Source: Frateuria hangzhouensis
GTDB taxonomy: Bacteria; Pseudomonadota; Gammaproteobacteria; Xanthomonadales; Rhodanobacteraceae
Assembly (NCBI RefSeq): GCF_026410505.1
Contig: NZ_JAPMIU010000007.1
Coordinates: 150,388-214,387 of the forward strand
Length of the DNA stretch: 64,000 bases
Reading direction: 5' to 3'
The notes under the pieces are model-generated. The model was given only the letters and a program-made list of their open reading frames with translations. It was not told the origin of the DNA and did not search any database. The position numbers were made by a program, and so were the translations under genes. Positions 1 through 7,072 of this stretch are shown in pieces (the stretch's first letter is position 1; every line of letters starts with the position of its first letter).

Positions 1-150
1 TACCGCCTGAGCGAGCTATACACACAAGCGGGGCCGGATGATCCGGTGATTGCCGAGGTCGACGTGACGGTGAATACGTCCGCAGGCAGCGGGCAGGGCA
101 GTGCGAGCGTTCCCGCGCAACAGCCGCCCGGAGGCGACGGGACGCCATGA
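1..150 (+). CDS. C-terminal tail of an unidentified protein (partial)
   Basis: The reading frame is open from the first base and ends at a TGA at 148-150, giving a 49-residue tail that begins YRLSELYTQAG and ends in a Gly/Ser/Pro-rich stretch. The stop overlaps the start of hda (ATGA), so the two genes are translationally coupled. In related bacteria a PerM/AI-2E-type permease often precedes hda, and a charged cytoplasmic tail of this kind would fit, but the fragment has no diagnostic motif. Function is not assigned. Confidence 0.45.
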   Translation, partial: YRLSELYTQAGPDDPVIAEVDVTVNTSAGSGQGSASVPAQQPPGGDGTP

Positions 151-842
151 TCCCGCAGTTGCCGCTTGCCTTGCGCTGGCCGCGCAGGCAGCGTTTCGAA
201 CATTTCCATGCCGGCGCCAACGCAGCCGCACTGGCGGCCGTGCGTACGCTTGCCGAGACCCCGGAGGCGCCCTGGGTCTATTTGCACGGTCCGGCCGGAA
301 GCGGTCGCAGCCACCTGCTGCTGGCCGCCTGCCAGGCCGCCAGCGCCGCCGGCCGGCGCGTGCAGTACCTGCCGTTGAGCGCCATGCACGAGCACATCGG
401 CGCTCTGCGCGGCGTGGGCAGCAGCGAGCTGCTGGCCATTGACGACCTGGGGATGCTGGCCGGCGAGCGCGCCGCCGAACACGCGCTATTCGACCTGTAC
501 AACCAGGTCCGCGCCGATGGCGGGGCGATGCTGTTCGCCGCCGCCTCGGCACCGGCCCAGCTCGGCATCGGCTTGCCGGACCTGCGCTCGCGGCTGGGGG
601 CCTGCACCCAGTTCGCACTCAAGCCGCTGGACGACACCGAACGCCGCGCCGTCCTCAGGGAACAGGCCGCCGCCCGCGGCATCGGCCTGGACGACGCCGT
701 GCTGGACTGGCTGTTCGCCCGCTACGCACGCGATCTGGCCGCGCTGCTCGACCTGCTGGACAAACTCGACCAGGCCTCTCTGGCCGCCAAGCGCAGGATC
801 ACCGTGCCGTTCCTGCGGGAATTCCTGCGGGAAACGCACTGA
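147..842 (+). CDS. hda: DnaA regulatory inactivator Hda
   Basis: A 231-residue DnaA-like AAA+ protein. Hda works with the DNA-loaded sliding clamp to stimulate ATP hydrolysis by DnaA and so prevents re-initiation of replication. An N-terminal QLPLAL segment fits the clamp-binding motif of this family (residues about 4-9). A degenerate Walker A, GPAGSGRSHLL, lies near residue 49, with Arg where Lys is usual, as is common in Hda. A Walker B-like LLAIDDLGML and a sensor region (LRSRLGA) follow. There is no C-terminal DNA-binding domain IV, which separates it from DnaA. It overlaps the upstream gene by 4 bases. About 290 bases without a gene follow; they contain only a short GC palindrome (938-957) without a T-run. 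Confidence 0.93.
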   Translation: MIPQLPLALRWPRRQRFEHFHAGANAAALAAVRTLAETPEAPWVYLHGPAGSGRSHLLLAACQAASAAGRRVQYLPLSAMHEHIGALRGVGSSELLAIDDLGMLAGERAAEHALFDLYNQVRADGGAMLFAAASAPAQLGIGLPDLRSRLGACTQFALKPLDDTERRAVLREQAAARGIGLDDAVLDWLFARYARDLAALLDLLDKLDQASLAAKRRITVPFLREFLRETH

Positions 843-1134
843 GCCGCCGTTCGGCCGGTCTCGAAAAGCGCATTCACACATGGTGGTTTCCCGCACGACT
901 GGCAGGGCCAGGGGTGTGGCTGCCTGCCTGGCAACCTGGCGGCACATGCATGCCGCCGTCGATCGATTGCGCATCATGTCGCCTGTGCGAAACGGGGTAG
1001 CCCATTGGAGCCGTTCCCGGCTTTTGTGCGCTGCTTCGGCTTTACACAAAACGAATACTTAGCCGTGGTCATGCTTTCCCCTGCGCACCGTGCCTGGCGA
1101 AACGAGGCACACAAATCATAGACAGGGAGTAGCC

Positions 1135-3339
1135 ATGTCCAGGACGCTGATGTTGGCGATGTTGTTCGCGTCGGGAGCGGTCTTTGCCGCCCCGGTGGTT
1201 CCGTTCAATGCGGTAGGTGGCGAAGCAAGCTTCATTCGCGGCACGGATCGCTACTATCCCGTGCAGATCGAGCGATCTGCGCCGCAGGTGGCCGCTGCCG
1301 AAGGCGGCATGTGGCTGCCGGAACCAGATGGTGGAAGGGTTTATGCCCGCACGGTCCACGTGACCAAGCAGGCCGGTGGCATCGAGACCTGGTTGGGCAA
1401 GGTGTCGGTGCCGGGGGGCGAGGCGAGCGTCGTGATCACGATGGGGCCGGACGCAGCCTTTGGTTCGCTGCTGACTGCCGATGGCAAGCCCTACCGGCTG
1501 ACCACCCGCAACGGCAAGACTTATCTGGTGCGCAAGGACGCTCGTGCGACGCTGCTCCGCGCTGGCGGCCCGAAGGCGGCTCCGCCGGGGCTGGACTACC
1601 GTGTCGCTCCTCACGAGCTGCAAGCCAGCGCGAGCGTCCCGAATTCGCTGGCTGCACAACCGACCGCCAACGCCACTGCGACCTCCTCGACCGTGGACGT
1701 GTTGCTTGCATACACGCCCGGCATGGTCACCCGCTACGGTTCGACCTCGGCGGTCAATACGCGACTGAACTATCTCGTCGCCGTGGCCAACAAGGCCTAT
1801 TCCGATAGCCGGCTGAACTACCGCGTCCGGCTGGCCGGCACGATGGCGGTCAACTACTCGGACACCGGGGCCAACGGACAGGTTCTGGACGATCTGGTCA
1901 ACACCTCGCCCAGTGGCCGGCTGGCCTCGGTGCGGGCCCGCCGCGCTGCGCTGGGAGCGGATCTGGTGAGCGTGATCCGTCCCTTCACCTCTGCCGGCCA
2001 GGGCGGCTTTTGCGGGCTGGCTTATCTCATTGGCGAGAACCAGACGCCCTTTACCACCCAGTCAGCGCCCTACGGCTATTCCACCCTTGGCGACGGCATG
2101 GACCCGTCCACCAACGAATACTGCGTGGACACTACCCTGGCGCACGAGATGGGGCACAACATGGGGCTGGCTCACAACAAGGCCGACTCCCCTAACCCGG
2201 GCGCCTTCAGCTATGCCTACGGTTATCGACGGACGCTCGCCACGGGCAGCTTCTCCACCATCATGGCCTATACGACGGCCGCCCAGGAGCCGGTACCGTA
2301 TTTCGCCAACCCGGACATCACATTGTGCAACGGCAACCGTTGCGGCGATCCCACGACGGCCAACCAGACCTTGGCGCTCAACCAGACCATGCCCGTGGTG
2401 GCACGGTTCGCCACGGCTCCCGACATGCCACGGTTCGACCTCAATGGGGATCGCCAGGCCGACATCCTGCTGCGCAACAGTACCTCCTTCACCACGATGC
2501 TGGAGACGGCCGACTTCCTTCCCGACACCCTGACCCGCACAGCGGCCGCGGGCTACAGCATCGCGGCGACCGGCGACCTGGATGGCAATGGGAGCGCGGA
2601 TCTGGTCTGGACGAGCAGTGCTAGAGACCTGTTCTTCTGGATGAACGACGGCGCCAATTCCTATCAGTCGCTGGCCGGACCGAGCTACGCCGCCGGCTGG
2701 ACGCTCGTGGGTACGGGCGACCTCAACGGCGACGGCAAGGACGACCTCGTCTGGCTCAACTCGACCACGCGCCAGCTCATGTACTGGCTGATGGATGGCG
2801 CAACCGTGGCGAGCAGCAAGACGACATCGGTCACTGCGGGCTATTACGTGGCCGCCATCGGCGACTTCAACGGGGACGGCCGGGCCGATCTCGCATGGAG
2901 CAGCCCGGCGCGCGATCTGTATATCTGGAGTACCAGCGCCAACGGCAGCTTCACCAGTGCGCGGTCGCTGAGCTATCCGGCCGGCTGGCGCCTGATGGGC
3001 AGCGGCAAGATGAACGCGGATCAGCGTGCCGACCTGGTCTGGCTCGACGAGGCCGGCCATCAGTTCGCCTACTGGTTGATGAACGGCAGCAAGCGCATCG
3101 GCTACCGGATCATCCCGGTCGCGGCCGGGTATTCGATCGCCGCGATCGATCGCTATTCCAGCGCCGGCGATGGCATCCTGTGGACCAGTGCTGCCCGCGA
3201 CATGTACGTGTGGAGGAACAACGGCGCGGGCGGTTTCGTGTCGAGGAACATTGCGGCCTATCCGAACGGGAGTGGGGGCTACCTGCAGACCTACCCGACC
3301 GGCTGGAGCATCCTGTCCAACTTGCCGGTCAGGCCGTAA
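1135..3339 (+). CDS. Secreted zinc metalloprotease with C-terminal FG-GAP/VCBS-type repeats
   Basis: About 734 residues. I start at 1135 because AGGGAG lies just upstream (1124-1129) and the first 18 residues form a clean signal peptide (MSRTLMLAMLFASGAVFA). A propeptide-like region runs to about residue 180. The catalytic domain carries the metzincin motif HEMGHNMGLAH at residues 337-347, with Glu338 as the general base, and a downstream Met-turn (STIMAY), so it belongs with reprolysin/pappalysin-like peptidases. From about residue 440 to the end there are FG-GAP/VCBS-like repeats with Asp-rich loops (DLNGDGKDDLVW, DFNGDGRADLAW) that probably bind calcium and form a beta-propeller. Expected to be exported and to degrade extracellular protein. 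A strong terminator follows. The substrate is unknown. Confidence 0.88.
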   Translation: MSRTLMLAMLFASGAVFAAPVVPFNAVGGEASFIRGTDRYYPVQIERSAPQVAAAEGGMWLPEPDGGRVYARTVHVTKQAGGIETWLGKVSVPGGEASVVITMGPDAAFGSLLTADGKPYRLTTRNGKTYLVRKDARATLLRAGGPKAAPPGLDYRVAPHELQASASVPNSLAAQPTANATATSSTVDVLLAYTPGMVTRYGSTSAVNTRLNYLVAVANKAYSDSRLNYRVRLAGTMAVNYSDTGANGQVLDDLVNTSPSGRLASVRARRAALGADLVSVIRPFTSAGQGGFCGLAYLIGENQTPFTTQSAPYGYSTLGDGMDPSTNEYCVDTTLAHEMGHNMGLAHNKADSPNPGAFSYAYGYRRTLATGSFSTIMAYTTAAQEPVPYFANPDITLCNGNRCGDPTTANQTLALNQTMPVVARFATAPDMPRFDLNGDRQADILLRNSTSFTTMLETADFLPDTLTRTAAAGYSIAATGDLDGNGSADLVWTSSARDLFFWMNDGANSYQSLAGPSYAAGWTLVGTGDLNGDGKDDLVWLNSTTRQLMYWLMDGATVASSKTTSVTAGYYVAAIGDFNGDGRADLAWSSPARDLYIWSTSANGSFTSARSLSYPAGWRLMGSGKMNADQRADLVWLDEAGHQFAYWLMNGSKRIGYRIIPVAAGYSIAAIDRYSSAGDGILWTSAARDMYVWRNNGAGGFVSRNIAAYPNGSGGYLQTYPTGWSILSNLPVRP

Positions 3340-3364
3340 CCCTTAGCCGTTGGAGAAAGAAGAA

Positions 3365-3398
3365 GGCCGCCGCGCGCCAACCGCGGCGGCCTTTTTTT
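3365..3398 (+). terminator. Rho-independent terminator of the metalloprotease gene
   Basis: A perfect 10-bp stem GGCCGCCGCG (3365-3374) pairs with 3382-3391 across a 7-base loop, followed by seven T (3392-3398). It begins 25 bases after the metalloprotease stop codon. Confidence 0.92.
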
Positions 3399-3487
3399 GC
3401 CCGCGACCGGCTTTGCCGCTATGCGGCAGGTTCGCGGCCGATATCCAGGGGTCCACCCAGGTGCGTGGCCATCGCGACGCTGGAAAG

Positions 3488-3514
3488 AAAAGGGCGCCCG
3501 TCGGGCGCCCTTTT
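3488..3514. terminator. Bidirectional terminator between the metalloprotease gene and suhB
   Basis: A 12-bp perfect stem AAAAGGGCGCCC (3488-3499) pairs with 3503-3514 across a 3-base loop. The A-tract on one side and T-tract on the other let it work in both directions. It lies 17 bases beyond the suhB stop, so suhB is its main client on the minus strand. Confidence 0.85.
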
Positions 3515-3531
3515 CGATCTGCCGAAGCCGC

Positions 3532-4335
3532 TCAGGCCTTGAGCAGCGCGGGCGTGGCCTGTTCACCGATGGCGTCGGCCATCGCCTTGGCCACATGCAG
3601 GTTGCCGGCGATCAGGTTGCCGCTGGCGGGCATGCCGTCGCGGCCGGCGAAGTCGCAGTAGCGGCCGCCCGCCTCGCGTACCAGCAGTACGCCGGCGGCC
3701 ATGTCCCAGGGCTTCAGGCCGATCTCGAAGTAACCGTCGTAGCGCGCCGCGGCGGTGTAGGCCAGGTCCAGCGCGGCCGAGCCGGAGCGGCGGATGTCTT
3801 CGGCCTGCCCAAGCATGGCGCGGGTCATCGCCAGCTGCGCGTCGAGGTGTTCGCGCTGGCGGTAGGGGAAGCCGGTGGCGATCATCGCGCCGCCCAGGTT
3901 CTCGCGCTTGCCCACGCGGATGCGCCGGTCGTTCAGATAGGCGCCGTCGCCCTTGCTGGCGGTAAACAGCTCGTCGCGCAGCGGGTCGAACACCACGCCG
4001 TAGATCGGCACGCCTTTTTCGACCAGCGCGATCGACACGGAGAAATGCGGGATGCCGCGCAGGTAGTTGTGCGTGCCGTCCAGCGGATCGATCACCCAGG
4101 TCAGCGGCTTCTTGCCTATCGCGCCGCCTTCCTCGGCGAGGATGGCGTGGTCGGGGTAAGCGCGGCGAAGTTCCTTGACGATCTCGGCCTCGGCCAGGCG
4201 GTCGACTTCGGAGGCGAAGTCCATGCGCTGCTTTTCGACCACGTGCAGGCCGTCGATGCGGTTCATGTAGCGCAGGATCACGTTGCCTGCAGAGCGCGCG
4301 GCGCGCGCCGCGATGGTGACGGCGGGTCTTGGCAT
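3532..4335 (-). CDS. suhB: Inositol-1-monophosphatase family protein SuhB
   Basis: 267 residues, the usual length for the family. It is a Mg-dependent phosphatase acting on inositol monophosphate; in E. coli SuhB also binds RNA polymerase/Nus factors in rRNA antitermination. Visible motifs: the metal ligands Glu-Glu in LAEEGG (about residue 69), the signature [12 protein letters not shown] (Asp83 and Asp86) and the second signature KPWDMAAG near residue 212. It is divergent from trmJ, an arrangement seen widely in gammaproteobacteria. Confidence 0.95.
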   Translation of the reverse strand: MPRPAVTIAARAARSAGNVILRYMNRIDGLHVVEKQRMDFASEVDRLAEAEIVKELRRAYPDHAILAEEGGAIGKKPLTWVIDPLDGTHNYLRGIPHFSVSIALVEKGVPIYGVVFDPLRDELFTASKGDGAYLNDRRIRVGKRENLGGAMIATGFPYRQREHLDAQLAMTRAMLGQAEDIRRSGSAALDLAYTAAARYDGYFEIGLKPWDMAAGVLLVREAGGRYCDFAGRDGMPASGNLIAGNLHVAKAMADAIGEQATPALLKA

Positions 4336-4490
4336 GGCTTCGGCTTGGGAAAAAGAGCGGGGTCGCGGCCGGCGATTCTAGCAGAGCCGGCCCGTTCACC
4401 TGTAGAAGCGCCCCCGGGCACGAGTGCCATGCCCGGAATCCGCAGGACGGCGGTTATCCTTGCCGGCCCGAGTCCGTTCGCCTTTCGCCC

Positions 4491-5249
4491 ATGACCGATA
4501 CCGCTGATCTCGCCAAGCTGTTCCGTTTCGTACTGGTGCGCACGTCGCATCCGGGCAACATCGGCAGTGCGGCGCGGGCCATCCGCACGATGGGGTTCAC
4601 CCGGCTGGAGCTGGTCGCGCCCGCCGACTTTCCCAGCCGCGAGGCCGACGCGCTGGCGGCCAACGCGGTGAGCGTGCTGGCCGGGGCGGGCCTGCACGCG
4701 TCGCTGGTCGACGGGTTGGCGGGGGCCACCTTCGCGCTGGGCCTGTCGGCGCGCCGGCGCGGCGTGAACCTGCCCGAGCTGACCCCGCGCGAAGGCGCCA
4801 TGCAGGCCCTGGCGGCGGCGGCGCGCGGCGAGCAGGTGGCGCTGGTGTTCGGCAACGAGCGAACCGGGCTGGAGAACGAGGAGCTTGCGCGCTGCCACGC
4901 GATGGTGCGCATTCCCAGCGTGGAGGACTACAGCTCGCTCAATCTCGCCCAGGCGGTGCAGGTGATGGCGTACGAGCAGCGCCTGGCGATGCTGGGCGAT
5001 GCGCCGGCGCCCGCCCCGCCCGAACACGACGAGCCGCCAGCGGACGCGGCGCGGATGGAGCGCTTCTTCGAGCACCTGGCGCAGACGCTGGACGACATCG
5101 AGTTCCACAAGGGCCGCGAACCGACCACGATCATGTTGCGCCTGCGCCGGCTGTTCCTGCGCGCGCAGCCGGACGAGCGCGAGCTGCGCATCCTGCACGG
5201 CGTGCTGGCGGATGCGCAGCGGATGGCCTCGCTGGCCAGGCGCCCGTAA
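4491..5249 (+). CDS. trmJ: tRNA (cytidine/uridine-32-2'-O)-methyltransferase TrmJ
   Basis: 252 residues with an ATG at 4491. SPOUT-class methyltransferase that uses S-adenosylmethionine to methylate the 2'-OH of nucleotide 32 in the anticodon loop. The N-terminal part has the family motif RTSHPGNIGSAARA (residues about 17-30, with the key Asn), then GNERTGLENEEL and the knot-forming IPSVEDYSSLNLAQAVQV that binds the cofactor. The C-terminal helical extension ends DDIEFHKGREPTT and RLRRLFLRA, typical of TrmJ rather than TrmL. Divergent from suhB. Confidence 0.94.
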   Translation: MTDTADLAKLFRFVLVRTSHPGNIGSAARAIRTMGFTRLELVAPADFPSREADALAANAVSVLAGAGLHASLVDGLAGATFALGLSARRRGVNLPELTPREGAMQALAAAARGEQVALVFGNERTGLENEELARCHAMVRIPSVEDYSSLNLAQAVQVMAYEQRLAMLGDAPAPAPPEHDEPPADAARMERFFEHLAQTLDDIEFHKGREPTTIMLRLRRLFLRAQPDERELRILHGVLADAQRMASLARRP

Positions 5250-5294
5250 GAGCGCTGCCTTCGCTGGTTCCGAACGGCCGGCCAGTCCGATTCC

Positions 5295-5322
5295 TGTAGG
5301 CGCCCACAAGTGGGCTCCTACA
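5295..5322. repeat. REP-like palindrome, single arm (TGTAGG/CCTACA family)
   Basis: TGTAGG, one unpaired base, GCCCAC, AA, GTGGGC, one unpaired base, CCTACA: a 28-base near-perfect hairpin. It sits between the convergent trmJ and the gene at 5318-5923 and overlaps the stop codon of the latter. It is the shortest member of the family also seen at 14985, 34530, 36557 and 59490. Confidence 0.8.
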
Positions 5323-5923
5323 AGGGCACCGGCTCCAACGCTTCCACGTACACCAGCTCGCAGGCGCCGTTGCCGGTGTCCTCGCGGGTGAGCGAAGTGC
5401 GCCAGCGCCAGCCGTCCGCGCGGCTGGCGTCGACCAGGAAGCCTTCGATGCGCACCAGTTCGCCGGCGCGTACGCGGTCCATCGCGCGACGTACGGCTTC
5501 GTCGGCGGGAATCAGGTGCATGTTGGCGCTGGAGGTTTCGATCTCGCGGCGCGGGATCGGGAAGGCGTCCACGTGCCAGTGGTAGAAGCGGGACGATTGC
5601 CCAATCTCGATCTGCGACAACACCGCGCTGTCGGACATGCGGCCCCAGCCCAGCGCCAGGTCCGTCGGCGCCAGGTCGGCGCCGGCGTCGAAGCGGTAGT
5701 CCTTGCGCGAAAGCACGCGGGCGGTCAACGCGACATGGGCGCGGGTGTGCAGGGTGATGTCGCCGCGCTGCAGCAAGGTGCCCTGGTCCAGGTCCATCTG
5801 CGCGGGCGCCTTCGCGGCGAGTACGCCCGGCAGCGGGTGCAGCGGGCGGTGCCGCCACCAGCCCAGCGCGCCCCAGCCCAGCAGCACCAGGAGCGCGATC
5901 CACGACCATCGCCGCATCGCCAT
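5318..5923 (-). CDS. Conserved membrane-anchored protein of unknown function
   Basis: About 201 residues. An N-terminal hydrophobic segment (residues about 6-22, WSWIALLVLLGWGALGWW) should anchor it in the inner membrane with the rest periplasmic. The remainder is a soluble, Trp/Asp-rich domain with no motif I can name (RFYHWHVDAFPIP, HLIPADEAVRRAM). The ATG at 5923 has AAGG at suitable spacing; a second ATG at 5917 is possible. Its TAG stop lies inside a REP-like palindrome. It is next to oxyR on the same strand (16 bases downstream of it) and could be cotranscribed with it. Function is not assigned. Confidence 0.6.
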   Translation of the reverse strand: MAMRRWSWIALLVLLGWGALGWWRHRPLHPLPGVLAAKAPAQMDLDQGTLLQRGDITLHTRAHVALTARVLSRKDYRFDAGADLAPTDLALGWGRMSDSAVLSQIEIGQSSRFYHWHVDAFPIPRREIETSSANMHLIPADEAVRRAMDRVRAGELVRIEGFLVDASRADGWRWRTSLTREDTGNGACELVYVEALEPVPL

Positions 5924-5939
5924 TTCCCCCTTGGTAGCC

Positions 5940-6884
5940 TCAGGCGCGCTTGCGCCGCGGATGGGTCGGTGCGCTCAACGCCGGTTCGAACAATTCGGCG
6001 GGCAGGCTGCGCATCACCTCGGCGAACCGTTCGAGGAAAGGTCCCAGCGACGAACTCTTGCGCCACACCAGCGCGATGCGGCGGCTCGGCGCATGGCCGG
6101 AGAACTCAAGCAGCCGCACGTTGTCGGTGCGTGCCACCGGCGGCTTGATCGCCAGCGTTGGCAGCAAGGTGATGCCGACGTTGGCGGCCACCATCTGGCG
6201 CAACGTTTCCAGGCTGGTGGCGCGGAAACCCACCTTCTCGCCGGCACCGGCCAGCTGGCACAGCTCCAGCGCCTGGTCGCGCAGGCAGTGGCCGTCCTCG
6301 AGCAACAGCAGGCTTTCGTCCTCGAGGTCGGCGAGCTTCAGGCGCGCCTTGCGGTGGGCCAGCGGATGGTCGTCCGGCACCGCCAGCACGAACGGCTCCT
6401 CGAACAGGAACTCGGTATGCAGGCTCTCCTCGTGGATCGGCATGGCGAGGATCCCCACGTCCAGCGTGCCCTCGCGCAGCATGCGGATCACCTGCTCGGT
6501 CTTCTCCTCGATCAGCAGCAATTCCAGCCGTGGGAACCGCTGGCGCACCAGCGGCACCAGGTGCGGCAACAGATAGGGCCCCAGCGTGGGGAACACGCCC
6601 AGCCGCAGCCGTCCGGCTTCCGGATCGCGCGTGCGCTGGGCGATCGCCCTGATCTCCTCGACCTCGGCCAGCACGCCGCGCGCGCGGCGGGCGATCTCGC
6701 GGCCGGTTTCGGTGAGCAGCACCTTGCGCGGCGTGCGCTCGACCAGTGCCACGCCCAGCTCGTCCTCCAGCTTTTTTATCTGCGTGGACAAGGTCGGCTG
6801 GCTGACGAAGCTGGCCTCGGCCGCGCGACCGAAATGGCGGTGCTCGGCAAGCGATACGAGGTAGGCGAGATCGCGCAGGTTCAC
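5940..6884 (-). CDS. oxyR: Hydrogen-peroxide-responsive regulator OxyR (LysR family)
   Basis: 314 residues from a GTG start at 6884, which has CGGAG upstream and begins directly with the LysR helix-turn-helix (NLRDLAYLVSLAEHRHFGRA). The effector domain contains LLLEDGHCLRDQALELCQL with cysteines at residues 200 and 209. These match the C199/C208 redox pair of E. coli OxyR that forms a disulfide on oxidation by H2O2. It should activate peroxide-defence genes. It is divergent from the M1 aminopeptidase gene, and an OxyR-type palindrome lies just upstream of the start. Confidence 0.95.
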   Translation of the reverse strand: MNLRDLAYLVSLAEHRHFGRAAEASFVSQPTLSTQIKKLEDELGVALVERTPRKVLLTETGREIARRARGVLAEVEEIRAIAQRTRDPEAGRLRLGVFPTLGPYLLPHLVPLVRQRFPRLELLLIEEKTEQVIRMLREGTLDVGILAMPIHEESLHTEFLFEEPFVLAVPDDHPLAHRKARLKLADLEDESLLLLEDGHCLRDQALELCQLAGAGEKVGFRATSLETLRQMVAANVGITLLPTLAIKPPVARTDNVRLLEFSGHAPSRRIALVWRKSSSLGPFLERFAEVMRSLPAELFEPALSAPTHPRRKRA

Positions 6885-6895
6885 GGCGTGCTCCG

Positions 6896-6910
6896 ATAGG
6901 GCTCGCCTAT
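6896..6910. promoter_or_regulatory. Probable OxyR/LysR operator upstream of oxyR
   Basis: ATAG-N7-CTAT (also a T-N11-A LysR box, with ATAGG/CCTAT arms) lies 12-26 bases upstream of the oxyR start. It matches one half of the known OxyR consensus ATAG-N7-CTAT-N7-ATAG-N7-CTAT; the second half is not recognisable. Autoregulation is the inference. Confidence 0.55.
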
Positions 6911-7072
6911 GATTCTGGGGGCGATGATCGATCCGGGCAATGCCGCATGTGCATGCGGCCGGTCCGTCCTTCACGCCGCCAGCAGGCCGGGCCATGCCTT
7001 TTGGCACTGTGTCGCAAGTCATGTGCCGCCTAGCTTCGGAATGTCTTCACAGTCCCCTGGGGAAACCAAACC

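Noticed and set aside
938..957. Hairpin GGCGGCA-CATGCA-TGCCGCC downstream of hda as a terminator
   Set aside because: There is no T-run and it is about 95 bases past the stop; it may be an ordinary GC palindrome.
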